Source: Halocalculus aciditolerans (lineage in GTDB: Archaea; Halobacteriota; Halobacteria; Halobacteriales; Halobacteriaceae). From it: a stretch of 64,000 nt of DNA. The translations under genes were made by a program, and so were the position numbers. Positions 25,850-34,854 of the stretch are shown in pieces (position 1 is the first letter of the stretch; each line of letters opens with the position of its first letter). The notes under the pieces are model-generated. The model had not been told where the DNA came from. It saw nothing but the letters and a program-made list of their open reading frames with translations, and searched no databases. The stretch is from NCBI RefSeq assembly GCF_014647475.1, contig NZ_BMPG01000001.1, positions 248,001-312,000 of the forward strand, given 5' to 3'.

Positions 25850-26469
25850 TGGCCGAAACGACCCCCGAAGCGGACGCCGACCCCGACTTCGAACCCCGTC
25901 CGGAGTGGGACGACCCCTACTTCGACGAGGTGGCAGAACGCCTCCAGTACCACTACGACCTCGAACGCGACTACGACCTCGCCGACTACGAGACCGCGTG
26001 GCGCGAGTGGGAACTCTACGGGAAACTCGACCTCGAACGCCGGAAATACTTCTTCCACCCGAAGCTCTCCTACGGCCACCACGACACCGACGAACACCTC
26101 TTCGCGCGCCGCGTCGACGCCGTAACCACTGACGACCTCGACGCGCTCGTCGACCTCGGCCACCGCCTCGCCGACGAGTGGATCGTCGCCGACGAACGCC
26201 ACTACAGCACGGAGTTCACGTTCGTCCTCGTCGCCCCCGGCCTCCCCGACGACGTCGCGGCCTACGTCGACGGATTCCGCGACCGCACGCTCCTCAAGTA
26301 CGGCTACTACGGCCACTACGAGGTGAACCTCGCCGTCGTCGCCCCCGACGAAAACGCCTTCGTCGCGAGCGAGCAGGCCGAAGTCGCCGCCGCCTTCCGG
26401 ACGTGGGAGCCGCTCGGCGAGCCCGACCGCGGGCTCTTCGGTCGCATCGCCGACGCCATCTTCGGCTGA
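25849..26469 (+). CDS. Conserved haloarchaeal protein coupled to cupin
   Basis: 206 residues from the ATG at 25849. It is rich in Asp, Tyr, His and Trp: 'WDDPYFDEVAERLQYHYDLERDYDLADYE' then 'YFFHPKLSYGHHDTDEHLFARRVDA'. The second half 'HYSTEFTFVLVAPGLPDDVAAYVDGFRDRTLLKYGYYGHYEVNLAVVAPD' looks like an alpha/beta domain. No known motif is visible. Its start overlaps the cupin stop, which suggests the two products act together. I do not recognise the family. Confidence 0.7.
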   Translation: MAETTPEADADPDFEPRPEWDDPYFDEVAERLQYHYDLERDYDLADYETAWREWELYGKLDLERRKYFFHPKLSYGHHDTDEHLFARRVDAVTTDDLDALVDLGHRLADEWIVADERHYSTEFTFVLVAPGLPDDVAAYVDGFRDRTLLKYGYYGHYEVNLAVVAPDENAFVASEQAEVAAAFRTWEPLGEPDRGLFGRIADAIFG

Positions 26470-26494
26470 AAAAAAGACGAAACCGCGTTCCTCG

Positions 26495-28222
26495 CTACTC
26501 TTCCGTGCCGCCGTCAGCGGCGACGTTCCGTCCGCGACGGGCTTCCTGAATGTTCGCGTACCCCTTCCGGACGAGCGCGAGCGCGAGGATGATGAGCGCC
26601 GTCCCGATGACGATCTGCAGGATGAGCGACCACGCCGCGGTGCTCGACTGCCCCATGATGAGGCCGAGGTAGAGGTTCTGATAGAACTCCAGGTAGATGA
26701 GCGCGCAGATGGTGACGACGGTCATCAACGCCATCGGCACGCCCGTGCTGATGAGCTGTTTGCTCTTGTCCCAGTTCGCGAGCCAGACGGTCGCGGTGAG
26801 GAGCGCGAGCGCGGCGAGGAGCTGGTTCGCGCTGCCGAAGAGCTGCCAGAGCGGCGTCCACGTGCCGGACGCGATGAGGACGTAGGCGATGATGCACTGG
26901 AACGTGCTGTTCGCGTACCGGTTCGCGCCGACCTTCTCCACCTGCGTCTCCGGCGTGCCGATGATCTCCTCGAACATGTAGCGGCCGAGGCGGAGCGCGG
27001 TGTCCGTGGAAGTGAGCAGGAAGCTCACCATCACGAGCGCCATGAAGGGCGCACCGAAGCTCGTCGGGATGCCGAGGCTGCTGAGGAAGATGCCGCCGCC
27101 CTCCGCGAACTTCGGCAGAGCGAGGCCGACGCCGCCCGTCGCGTCACTCGCGGTGACACCGACGACCGCGACGGCGGAGAGCGCGACGACGGCGAGCAGG
27201 CCCTCGCCGAGCATCCCGCCGTAGCCGATGAGACGAGCGTCCGTCTCCTTGTTCAGCTGCTTCGACGTCGTCCCCGAGGAGACGAGCGAGTGGAAGCCGC
27301 TGATGGTCCCGCAGGCGATGGTCACGAAGAGCATCGGGAAGAGCGGGCTCATCGCGCCGAGCTCCGCGTTCCCGCCGAAGGACGTGAACGCCGGCATGTT
27401 CGTGACGAGCGCCTCGCTCGACGTCGACATCACCGTGCCGACGATGATGGCGACGAGCGCGCCGCCGACCCCCGCGTACAGCAGGAACGAGGAGAGGTAG
27501 TCACGCGGCTGGAGGAGCGTCCAGACCGGGAGGACGCTCGCGATGAGCGAGTACAGCAAGACGATGGGAATCCACTGCTGCTGGGTGAGCTGAATCGGGT
27601 ACTCCAACCCGACGAAGACGCTCACGAAGACCAGCGCGACGAAGACGACGGTTCCCGGGATGAACGGGAGGTCGAGCTGGTAGAGGTAGACGCCGAAGAC
27701 GATGGCGAGCGCGATGTAGAGGATGCTCGCGGTCGCGGCGCTCGGATACTGCTGGAAGACGAGCGCGACGACGAACGCGAACACGGCGACGACGAGGATG
27801 ATGGTGAGGAACGCGAACCACAACAGCATGTTCTTCCCGTCGTCGCCGACGTATTCGCCGATGATGTACCCGATGGACTTCCCCTCGTGGCGCAGACTCC
27901 CGCTGAGCGAGAGGAAGTCGTGCGCCGCGCCGAGGAGCGGGTTCCCGATCGCGATCCAGAGAATCGCCGGCAGCCACCCCCAGATGACTGCCGCGGTGAT
28001 GGGACCGACGATGGGTGCGCCGCCCGCGATGCTCGAATAGTGATGCCCTAGGAGCACCGGCTTCTTCGCCGGAACGTACTCCTGACCGTCTTCGTACTTG
28101 TGCGCTGGTGTCTCCGCCGATTCGTCGAGCTCGACGAACTGCGAGAGGTATTTCGAGTACCCCAGGTAGCCCGCGCTGAACACGACGAGCACGGCGAGTA
28201 CCAGCCAGATCACTGCGACCAT
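26495..28222 (-). CDS. cstA: Carbon starvation protein CstA (peptide/pyruvate transporter family)
   Basis: 575 residues from the ATG at 28222 ('MVAVIWLVLAVLVVFSAGYLGY'). A start at 28252 is also open, but the AT-rich box 'TTATTATC' near 28256-28265 is too close to it and fits the later ATG better. About 16-18 membrane helices. Family blocks are 'PVLLGHHYSSIAGGAPIVGPITAAVIWGW', 'GGMLGEGLLAVVALSAVAVVG' and 'SFLLTSTDTALRLGRYM'. Bacterial CstA and relatives import peptides or pyruvate; the substrate in haloarchaea is not established. It lies downstream of the ArsA-type gene across a 154-base gap. Confidence 0.93.
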   Translation of the reverse strand: MVAVIWLVLAVLVVFSAGYLGYSKYLSQFVELDESAETPAHKYEDGQEYVPAKKPVLLGHHYSSIAGGAPIVGPITAAVIWGWLPAILWIAIGNPLLGAAHDFLSLSGSLRHEGKSIGYIIGEYVGDDGKNMLLWFAFLTIILVVAVFAFVVALVFQQYPSAATASILYIALAIVFGVYLYQLDLPFIPGTVVFVALVFVSVFVGLEYPIQLTQQQWIPIVLLYSLIASVLPVWTLLQPRDYLSSFLLYAGVGGALVAIIVGTVMSTSSEALVTNMPAFTSFGGNAELGAMSPLFPMLFVTIACGTISGFHSLVSSGTTSKQLNKETDARLIGYGGMLGEGLLAVVALSAVAVVGVTASDATGGVGLALPKFAEGGGIFLSSLGIPTSFGAPFMALVMVSFLLTSTDTALRLGRYMFEEIIGTPETQVEKVGANRYANSTFQCIIAYVLIASGTWTPLWQLFGSANQLLAALALLTATVWLANWDKSKQLISTGVPMALMTVVTICALIYLEFYQNLYLGLIMGQSSTAAWSLILQIVIGTALIILALALVRKGYANIQEARRGRNVAADGGTEE

Positions 28223-28375
28223 GACATTAAGCCTCGTGGTATGTGGGTACATGATTGATAATAACTGTTTCCCTCCCCGACCACGAGCGAGGCCGACTGG
28301 CGCTGTCGCCGCCGCTCGTCGCGCGAAACCTCACGGCGTCCCGACAGAAGCGGCCCGCCGCGCTCACACAGCGGT

Positions 28376-29353
28376 CTAGTTCGGTGCGGACGCGTCCGCC
28401 GCGACGTCGATACCGAGCTCCGCCGCGACGTCGCGGAGCAGGTCGCCCTTCACCTCGCTCGTCCGCTCCTCGATGCGCGCGACCACCGGCACCGGGAACT
28501 CGTCTTCGACCTCCCGGATGCGCTCGCGCTCGCGCTCACACACCGTCCGCAGGTAACGCGCCCCCTTCCCGTCCTCCTCCGGGTCGGGCTCGGGCGTGAC
28601 CTTGTTCACCACCACGCCCGCGACGTCGAGGTCGAAGCCGCCGAGCTGATCGATGGACCGCCGCGTCTCCGCCACCGAGAGCTCGTCCGGATTCAGGACG
28701 AGGTAGAACGTCGCGTCCTCCCGGAGCACGTCGCCCGCGAACTCGAACGTCTCCTTCCGCTCGTTCAACCGCGCGATGATCGGGTCGTCGTCGACCGTCT
28801 TCCGCGGCTTCATGTCGCCGATAGCCGCCTTCTCGTAGAGGTCGAGGCTCTTCTCGCGCTTCTCGATGAGGCGGTCGATCCACCCGCCCAGGAACTCCGG
28901 CAGCGAGAGCAAGCGCAGCGTCCCGCCCGTCGGCGACGTGTCGAAGACCACGCGGTCGAACGCTTCCGATTCGTCCCGCATCACTTCGATGACGCGGTCG
29001 AACAGCGCCGCCTCGTACGCCCCCGGCGTGTTGTGCGCCATCTCGATCTGCGCGTCGATCTCGTTCACCACCACCTGACTCACCTGCTTCGCCATCTGCC
29101 GGCGGATATCCATCAGGTGTTCTTCTACCGCCTCTTCCGGGTCGATCTCCATCGCCCAGAGATTCTCGTACCCCGCGACCTCGCTCGGGTCGTCGCCGAA
29201 CTGCTGGTCGAAAACGTCCGACGTCGAGTGCGCCGGGTCCGTCGACACGATGAGCGTCTTCCGCCCCGCGTTCGCGCACTTCACGCCGTACGCGCTCGAC
29301 ACCGTCGTCTTCCCTACGCCGCCTTTCCCGCCGAAGAACGTGAACTCGGCCAT
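28376..29353 (-). CDS. ArsA/Get3-type ATPase
   Basis: 325 residues from the ATG at 29353. The start 'MAEFTFFGGKGGVGKTTVSSAYG' contains the deviant Walker A with K10 and K15. Switch stretches are 'IVSTDPAHSTSDVFDQQFG' and 'VVFDTSPTGGTLRLLSLPEFLGGW'. One ATPase domain is present, as in Get3/TRC40 (tail-anchored protein targeting), not the doubled bacterial ArsA. There is no CxxC dimer zinc site that I can see, and no arsenic genes nearby, so a membrane-protein targeting or chaperone role is more likely than arsenite efflux. It starts within the stop of the 97-residue gene (TGATGG). Confidence 0.9.
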   Translation of the reverse strand: MAEFTFFGGKGGVGKTTVSSAYGVKCANAGRKTLIVSTDPAHSTSDVFDQQFGDDPSEVAGYENLWAMEIDPEEAVEEHLMDIRRQMAKQVSQVVVNEIDAQIEMAHNTPGAYEAALFDRVIEVMRDESEAFDRVVFDTSPTGGTLRLLSLPEFLGGWIDRLIEKREKSLDLYEKAAIGDMKPRKTVDDDPIIARLNERKETFEFAGDVLREDATFYLVLNPDELSVAETRRSIDQLGGFDLDVAGVVVNKVTPEPDPEEDGKGARYLRTVCERERERIREVEDEFPVPVVARIEERTSEVKGDLLRDVAAELGIDVAADASAPN

Positions 29354-29646
29354 CAGAAGTGGTAGTGGCCCTTCCAGTCGAGGACGCTCCCGTGGTCCCA
29401 GAGTCGTCGCTCCCACGCCTCGAAGTCCTCCGCCATGTACGGGAGGAGCTCGGCCGTATAGTAGGAGACGGGACTCGGAATGCCGAACGCGTCCGCGAAA
29501 CACGCGAAGAAGAACGCGTCCTCTTGGTCCATCGCCTCGTCTTCGATCTGCTCGAACGCCGGATGCTCGATCATCCCGTGGAAGAGCCCGTGCAACACCT
29601 CCGCCGTCTGTTCGCGAATTTTCGCGAACCGCTCGTGTATCGTCAT
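29353..29646 (-). CDS. Conserved helical protein coupled to ArsA/Get3 ATPase
   Basis: 97 residues, almost wholly helical, rich in aromatic residues: 'IREQTAEVLHGLFHGMIEHPAFEQIEDEAMDQEDAFFFACFADAFGIPSPVSYYTAELLPYMAEDFEAWERRLWDH' is described here by its parts: two amphipathic helices, a Phe-rich middle (residues about 43-55) and a Trp-rich end. The stop overlaps the ATPase start. Overlap and strand suggest it is a partner or adaptor of the ATPase. I do not recognise a named family. Confidence 0.75.
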   Translation of the reverse strand: MTIHERFAKIREQTAEVLHGLFHGMIEHPAFEQIEDEAMDQEDAFFFACFADAFGIPSPVSYYTAELLPYMAEDFEAWERRLWDHGSVLDWKGHYHF

Positions 29647-29712
29647 CGTTCGTAATGGACGACGCGACTACGTAACCGTGTTGCTTGTTCTCACCCACAT
29701 CGCCGAGGGGCG

Positions 29713-30120
29713 TCAGACCGCGTCCGCGAGCGCGTCGAGGAACCGCTCCAGCTCCCCGCGGCGCTTCCACGCCGCGATGCGGTCCGTGACGGCGGCGATC
29801 GGGAGGCCGAGCGACACCGTCGACGTCGCCGTCACCCGCGCGCCCTCGTTCTCCGCTCGCCACGACACCTCGGTCGTCAGCGTCTCGAACGGCCCCGCCC
29901 CGCCCGCCTGCTCCACGCGCCACCCCGCGTCGGTCTCCGTCACGCGAAACGACGCGTCGAGGCCGCGCGCGCTCGCCGCGACCAGCCACTCGCCCTCCCG
30001 CTCCTCCACGTCTCGGACGGAGAACGTCCCCTCGAACGCGACGAGCGACTCGGCCGTGACGGCGTTCCCCACCGCCGCCGGCGGCGCGGCGACGAACCGG
30101 GAGACTTCGACGGTGCGCAC
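29713..30120 (-). CDS. SRPBCC-family lipid/ligand-binding-like protein
   Basis: 135 residues from the GTG at 30120 ('VRTVEVSRFVAAPPAAVGNAV'). The frame continues to 30372, but that part is an Arg/Ser-rich shadow of the neighbouring gene. The strand pattern 'EGTFSVRDVEEREGEWLVAASARG', 'ASFRVTETDAGWRVEQ', 'LTTEVSWRAENEGARVTATSTVSLGLP' and the long C-terminal helix 'DRIAAWKRRGELERFLDALADAV' fit the START/polyketide-cyclase-like helix-grip fold. The ligand is unknown. It follows the small membrane protein gene after 43 bases. Confidence 0.8.
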   Translation of the reverse strand: MRTVEVSRFVAAPPAAVGNAVTAESLVAFEGTFSVRDVEEREGEWLVAASARGLDASFRVTETDAGWRVEQAGGAGPFETLTTEVSWRAENEGARVTATSTVSLGLPIAAVTDRIAAWKRRGELERFLDALADAV

Positions 30121-30163
30121 GCCTCCACTATCCCCGCGGCGCGTGTTAAGCGTTATCGGTCGG

Positions 30164-30499
30164 CTACCGGAGGTAGAGCAGCGCCGTGAGCGCCGCGAGC
30201 ACGACGGCGACGGCGACGCCGCCGATGAGGAAGCGCTCCACCCGCCACTCCGCGGGCACCTCCGCCGTCTCCTCCGGCGGTCGCGCCGTCCACACGCACT
30301 GGTAGTACGCCCAGGCGACGACGCCCCCGAAGACGACCGCCGTCGCGCCCACCGCGGTCGGCATCGACGCACCCCACGCGAGGAAGTACGGCGGCCCGAA
30401 CGGCCACACCACCAGCGCCGCCGTCCCCACCATCACCACGAACGGCGCGGGCTCGACGCGAACCCCATCGCGGTTCCGGAACACGCGGTGCGGTACCAC
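30164..30499 (-). CDS. Small three-helix membrane protein
   Basis: 111 residues from a GTG at 30499. Membrane helices lie near 18-40, 46-68 and 89-110; 'RFLIGGVAVAVVLAALTALLYL' is the last. A short charged loop separates the second and third. No motif is recognised. It is upstream of the SRPBCC gene on the same strand and divergent from upp. Confidence 0.65.
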   Translation of the reverse strand: MVPHRVFRNRDGVRVEPAPFVVMVGTAALVVWPFGPPYFLAWGASMPTAVGATAVVFGGVVAWAYYQCVWTARPPEETAEVPAEWRVERFLIGGVAVAVVLAALTALLYLR

Positions 30500-30569
30500 G
30501 CACTCGCTATTGAAGCCCGCGGCCGAGCATATCGGTAAGTCTTAGCCCCCGGACGCCCGGCATCAAACT

Positions 30570-31247
30570 ATGCCCATCGAGGACCGAGACGACGCGTACG
30601 TCCTCACGCACGCGCTCGCCAAGGACACGCTCTCCCGAATCCGCGATAAGAACACCGAACAGGTCGGCTTCCGCAAAGGCCTCGTCAAACTCGGCCGCAT
30701 CTGCGGCTACGAAATCATCGACGGCGCGATGGAGACCGAATACGTCGCCATCGAAACCCCGCTCGAAGAGACCACCGGCGAGCGCGTCAAAGGCCTCGAC
30801 GACGTCGTCATCATCAACGTCCTGCGCGCCGCCACCCCCTTCGTCGAAGGCCTCCTCAAAGCCTTCCCGCGCGCCAAACAGGGCGTCATCTCCGCCGGTC
30901 GCGACGAAGAAGCCGGCATGAACGACGACGGCGAGTTCCCCATCACCGTCGACTACGTCAAACTCCCCGAAATCACCGAAGACGACACCGTCATCATCGC
31001 CGACCCCATGCTCGCCACCGGCTCCACCATGTGCACCGTCCTCGACCACGTCCTCGACGACCAACCCAGCCCCGAGGACCTCTTCGTCCTCTCCGCCGTC
31101 TCCGCTCCTGCTGGCCTCCTCCGCGTCGCCGACGAATTCCCCCAAGCCGACCTCCTCACCGTCTCCATCGACGACTACCTCAACGACGACGGCTTCATCA
31201 TCCCCGGCCTCGGCGACGCCGGCGACCGCGCCTTCCGCACCCAGTAA
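30570..31247 (+). CDS. upp: Uracil phosphoribosyltransferase
   Basis: 225 residues. It makes UMP from uracil and PRPP in pyrimidine salvage. The PRPP-binding loop '[21 protein letters not shown]' is near residue 135-155, '[21 protein letters not shown]' is the conserved middle part, and the uracil-binding end is '[14 protein letters not shown]'. Length is usual. The box 'GGTAAGTCTTAG' about 25-35 bases upstream may be the promoter. The PRPP supplier gene prs is also in the window at 56274. Confidence 0.96.
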   Translation: MPIEDRDDAYVLTHALAKDTLSRIRDKNTEQVGFRKGLVKLGRICGYEIIDGAMETEYVAIETPLEETTGERVKGLDDVVIINVLRAATPFVEGLLKAFPRAKQGVISAGRDEEAGMNDDGEFPITVDYVKLPEITEDDTVIIADPMLATGSTMCTVLDHVLDDQPSPEDLFVLSAVSAPAGLLRVADEFPQADLLTVSIDDYLNDDGFIIPGLGDAGDRAFRTQ

Positions 31248-31290
31248 CACCTGCACAACACTCCCCGTCCCGCGCCCGAACCCACACCTC

Positions 31291-31695
<405 letters not shown>

Positions 31696-31818
31696 CCCAC
31701 CCACGCACTCCTTCTCCACCCGCTCCACACCCACCGTTCCTCTCCCACCGCCCTCCTTCGCCGGCTTCCACACCGCCCACGCCACCCCTTTAGTACCCCC
31801 ACGGCGTACCACGCCCCA

Positions 31819-32031
31819 ATGACCGACACCGACCCCTGCGACGACTGCGGCGACCCGACGGCCAACGCCCTCGCCCGCACCATCCGCCTCTCCGTCGACG
31901 GCTCCGCCATCGACACCCAACGCCTCTGCCCCGACTGCTTCGCCACCTGGATCCAGGAATACCGAGAGTACATGCAACCCGAACGCCCCGAACCGACGAC
32001 GACCATCGACGACGACATCATCGTCGACTGA
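31819..32031 (+). CDS. Small zinc-finger protein (two CxxC)
   Basis: 70 residues: 'DTDPCDDCGDPTANA' gives C7 and C10, and 'RLCPDCFATWIQEYREYM' gives the second CxxC at about 37-40. The four cysteines likely bind one zinc. The tail is acidic. Such micro-proteins are common in haloarchaea and have been linked to stress and biofilm regulation as a class, but this one is not characterised. 'CTTTAGTA' about 25-30 bases upstream fits a leaderless promoter. A hairpin terminator starts 10 bases after the stop. Confidence 0.8.
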   Translation: MTDTDPCDDCGDPTANALARTIRLSVDGSAIDTQRLCPDCFATWIQEYREYMQPERPEPTTTIDDDIIVD

Positions 32032-32033
32032 AA

Positions 32034-32150
32034 AGCCCTAAACCGGCCGAAGGCCGGTTCACCCCTTTTTATGTCCCACCCCCGCCGTCGGCTCACGCAG
32101 ACGGGCCGCCGAAGGCGGCCCGCGTCATCACGCCTACTGGTCACCGCCCT
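32034..32150 (+). repeat. Two-hairpin dispersed element, copy A
   Basis: It begins 'GCCCTAAACC' and contains hairpin 1 AACCGGCC-GAA-GGCCGGTT (32041-32059), a linker 'CACCCCTTTTT' and 'TCCCACCCCCGCCG', then 'CTCACGCAGACGGGC'. Hairpin 2 GGGCCGCC-GAA-GGCGGCCC (32103-32121) follows, and the element ends 'CGCGTCATCACG' and 'GTCACCGCCC'. Two related copies lie at 44505-44617 and 60461-60635. It sits directly after the zinc-finger gene. Confidence 0.75.
32041..32067 (+). terminator. Hairpin plus T-run after zinc-finger gene
   Basis: A perfect 8-base stem with GAA loop is followed after five bases by TTTTT. Archaeal termination needs mainly the T-run; the hairpin may add stability. This is also hairpin 1 of element copy A. 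Confidence 0.6.
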
Positions 32151-32242
32151 GCTCCGCCTCCGTTCCGTTTTCCGCACCGTGCTTCGCGTCGCTATCCGGT
32201 TCGTCCCGTGCATTTAACACGCTCTGTCGTATCAATTGACGC

Positions 32243-32581
32243 ATGGTTTCGCTGGCTCGGGTCGCGGTCGTCAACGGTCTCGCGCTGCCGGTACTCGTCG
32301 TCGGAGCGGTCGCCGGTCTCGTGTTCGTCGCCGACTTCCCACCGAGCCTCTCCTTCCTCGCGCTCGCGTTCGCCGCCGCCGTCTGTATCGCCACTGCCCT
32401 CTCTGGACTTAACGACCGCTGGGAGAACGCGGAGGCGAACCTCTACGGCGGCGCGTCCACGAACTGGCTCGCCGAGAACGACACCGCCGGCCGCTTCCCG
32501 CCCGTCGTCGCCAAAGCCGTCGTCACCCTCACCGGAACGTTCGTCCTCGCGCTCGCCGCCGCGTTCCTCCCCGCCTGGTAA
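32243..32581 (+). CDS. Small membrane protein
   Basis: 112 residues, three hydrophobic helices at about 8-28, 33-52 and 90-110, with a polar loop 'NDRWENAEANLYGGASTNWLAENDTAGRF' between the second and third. Start ATG at 32243. No motif or family is recognised. It stands alone between element copy A and the convergent S9 peptidase gene. Confidence 0.65.
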   Translation: MVSLARVAVVNGLALPVLVVGAVAGLVFVADFPPSLSFLALAFAAAVCIATALSGLNDRWENAEANLYGGASTNWLAENDTAGRFPPVVAKAVVTLTGTFVLALAAAFLPAW

Positions 32582-32731
32582 TCCACTTTCGCACCCCCGT
32601 TTCGCCTGCCCGAACCCGCCCTCACGAACCCCTTGTCTTCCCCTCGAAACCGCACGACTGCGCGGTGATTTTCTCCCAGCGTTCCGAACGAAACACACCT
32701 CTGAGCGGTATGGAGTGCTATTGTGGGGTTG

Positions 32732-34807
32732 CTACTCGTCGTCCTCGCTCTCGGCGGCGGACGGGAGCCCTTCGTCCGCGCCGCGTTCGAGCGCCGGTGG
32801 GTCGTCCGAGTGGTCGGAGTAGCCGTCGAACCAGCGGACGATGCGCTCGATGCGGTCGACGACGTGGCCGGGTTCGCCGGAGCGCGAGAGCTCGTGGCCC
32901 TCGCGGGGGTAACGGACGAGCCGGGTGTCGACGCCGTTCTTCCGGAGGAAGAGGTAGAACATCTCGCCGTTGTTCACGGGCACGCGGTAGTCGTTGTCGG
33001 CGTGGACGACGAGCGTCGGCGTGTCGACGTCGTCGACGTGCGCGGCCGGGCTCTGCTCCCAGAGGAACTCGGGTTCCTCCCACGGCGTCGTGCCGTAGTC
33101 GCCCTCGACGAGCTTGAACGCGTCCGTCGAGCCGTAGAAGGAGGCGAAGTCGTAGACGCCGCGCTGCGCGACCGCGCCCGCGAAGAAGTCCGTGTGCCCG
33201 ACGATCCACCCGGTCATGAACCCGCCGAAGGACCCCCCAGTGACGAAGGCGTTCGATTCGTCGACGTAGTCGCGGGCGGCGACCTCCTCGACGCCGGCCA
33301 TGACGTCCGTCATCGTGACGTCGCCCCAGTCGCGCTCGATGGCCGTCGCGTGGGCCTCGCCATAGCCCGTCGACCCGCGGGGATTCGACCAGAAGACGAC
33401 GTAGCCGGCGGCGGCGAGCGACTGGAACTCGTGCCACATCGTCCCCGCCGTGCTCCACATCGCGTGCGGGCCGCCGTGAATCTCCACCGCCAGCGGATAC
33501 GTCTCGTCCGGGTCGAAATCCGGCGGCGTGAGCACCCATCCCTGAATATCTCGACCTTCGCCGTTGTCGAACCACACTTCTTCGGGCTCTCTCACCGCGC
33601 GCCCGTCGAGGTAGTCGGCGTTCAGTCGCGTCAGGCGGACTTCCTCCGCGCCGGCGGGCGTCGCGGCGAAGACGTCGCTCGGGTGGTCCCACTCGGACCG
33701 CGTCACGGCGACCGCGTCCCGGCCGACGTCGAACCCGTCGAGGTGCCCGCCAGAAAAAACGGTCTCGACGTCGCCGCCCCGCTCGCGGCTATCACCGCTC
33801 GCCTGTTCGCGGTCCCGGCCGGGACCGCGGTTGCCGACGCGCACGCGGCGGAGGACGACCTCGCCCTCGTCCGGCGTCGCGAAGTAGAGGTAGTTCCCGT
33901 CCGGGTGGAAGGCGAGGCGCATCGGGGAGACCGTCCGGTCGAACTCCTCGGTGAGGAGCCACGTCTCTCCGCTCTCGGTGTCCATGACTTCGATGTCCGC
34001 GGAGCGCATCGAGAACCCGTCTTTCGGCGTGCGCAGGTAGGCGACGTGGCGGTCGGTCGCCGCCAGCGTCGTCCCCCAGCCGGTCGTCGTCGTGACGGTC
34101 TCCGCTTCGCCCGCTTCGACGTCGTACGCGTCCACGTCGACGTCGAGCGTGTCGTCCGCGTCCCGCCCGCGTTTCACGCTGTAGTAGAGCGTCTCGCTGT
34201 CGCCCCACGTCGGCGTCCCGTGGTCCGCCTCGGCGTCCGTCACCCGCTCGACGTCGCCGCCCTCCACGTCGAGGAGGTAGAGCTGACTCCGCGTGCCGTC
34301 GAAGTACCGCGCGCCGGCGCGGTAGACGTGCCGGTCGATGACCCGCGGGTCAGGTGCTTCTCGTTCGTACTCCGCGTCGCCGAGCGCGAGGTCGTAGTCC
34401 GCCTCGCGCTCCTCCGGGCGGACCTCCTGGACGAACGCGATTCGCTCGCCGTCCGGGCTCCACGCGACCTGCGACACGCCGCCGACGACGTCCGTCGCGA
34501 CTTCGGCCTCCCCGCCGCGAGTGGGGAGGAGGTGGAGTTGCGGGCGGTCTGTCTCTTCGCCGCGGTCGGAGACGAACGCCAGCGTCTCGCCGTCCGGGCT
34601 CCACCGCGGCTCGCCGTCGCTCCCCTCGGCGACGGAGAACCGCCGCGGCTCCTCGCCGCCGATGCGCGCCACGTAAATCGTCCGCTCGGAGGACTCCTCG
34701 TCGTCGGGAACCTGCCGGACGAACGCCACGCGCTCTCCGTCTGGGCTCACCCGCGGGTCGCTCGCCTTCGCGATATCGTGGTAGTCGCTCGCACGAACTC
34801 GTTGCAT
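32732..34807 (-). CDS. S9-family serine peptidase (acylaminoacyl-peptidase-like)
   Basis: 691 residues from the ATG at 34807 ('MQRVRASDYHDIAKASDPRVS'); the longer open frame is a shadow of the neighbouring aminotransferase. The N-terminal two-thirds is a beta-propeller with repeated 'WSPDGE' units. The C-terminal alpha/beta-hydrolase carries the nucleophile in 'VTGGSFGGFMTGW', the Asp in 'VVHADNDYRVP' and the His in 'PREGHELSRSG'. There is no signal peptide, so it is cytosolic. It is expected to process short peptides. It lies directly downstream of the aminotransferase gene on the same strand (47-base gap). Confidence 0.93.
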   Translation of the reverse strand: MQRVRASDYHDIAKASDPRVSPDGERVAFVRQVPDDEESSERTIYVARIGGEEPRRFSVAEGSDGEPRWSPDGETLAFVSDRGEETDRPQLHLLPTRGGEAEVATDVVGGVSQVAWSPDGERIAFVQEVRPEEREADYDLALGDAEYEREAPDPRVIDRHVYRAGARYFDGTRSQLYLLDVEGGDVERVTDAEADHGTPTWGDSETLYYSVKRGRDADDTLDVDVDAYDVEAGEAETVTTTTGWGTTLAATDRHVAYLRTPKDGFSMRSADIEVMDTESGETWLLTEEFDRTVSPMRLAFHPDGNYLYFATPDEGEVVLRRVRVGNRGPGRDREQASGDSRERGGDVETVFSGGHLDGFDVGRDAVAVTRSEWDHPSDVFAATPAGAEEVRLTRLNADYLDGRAVREPEEVWFDNGEGRDIQGWVLTPPDFDPDETYPLAVEIHGGPHAMWSTAGTMWHEFQSLAAAGYVVFWSNPRGSTGYGEAHATAIERDWGDVTMTDVMAGVEEVAARDYVDESNAFVTGGSFGGFMTGWIVGHTDFFAGAVAQRGVYDFASFYGSTDAFKLVEGDYGTTPWEEPEFLWEQSPAAHVDDVDTPTLVVHADNDYRVPVNNGEMFYLFLRKNGVDTRLVRYPREGHELSRSGEPGHVVDRIERIVRWFDGYSDHSDDPPALERGADEGLPSAAESEDDE

Positions 34808-34854
34808 GCGGAGTCGGTTGCGAGACGCCCGCAAAGAGATTTCGTTTCGAAACC

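Noticed and set aside
28376-29353. Arsenic resistance cluster suggested by the ArsA-like gene
   Set aside because: No ArsB, ArsD, ArsC or ArsR gene is nearby and the protein has a single ATPase domain as in Get3.
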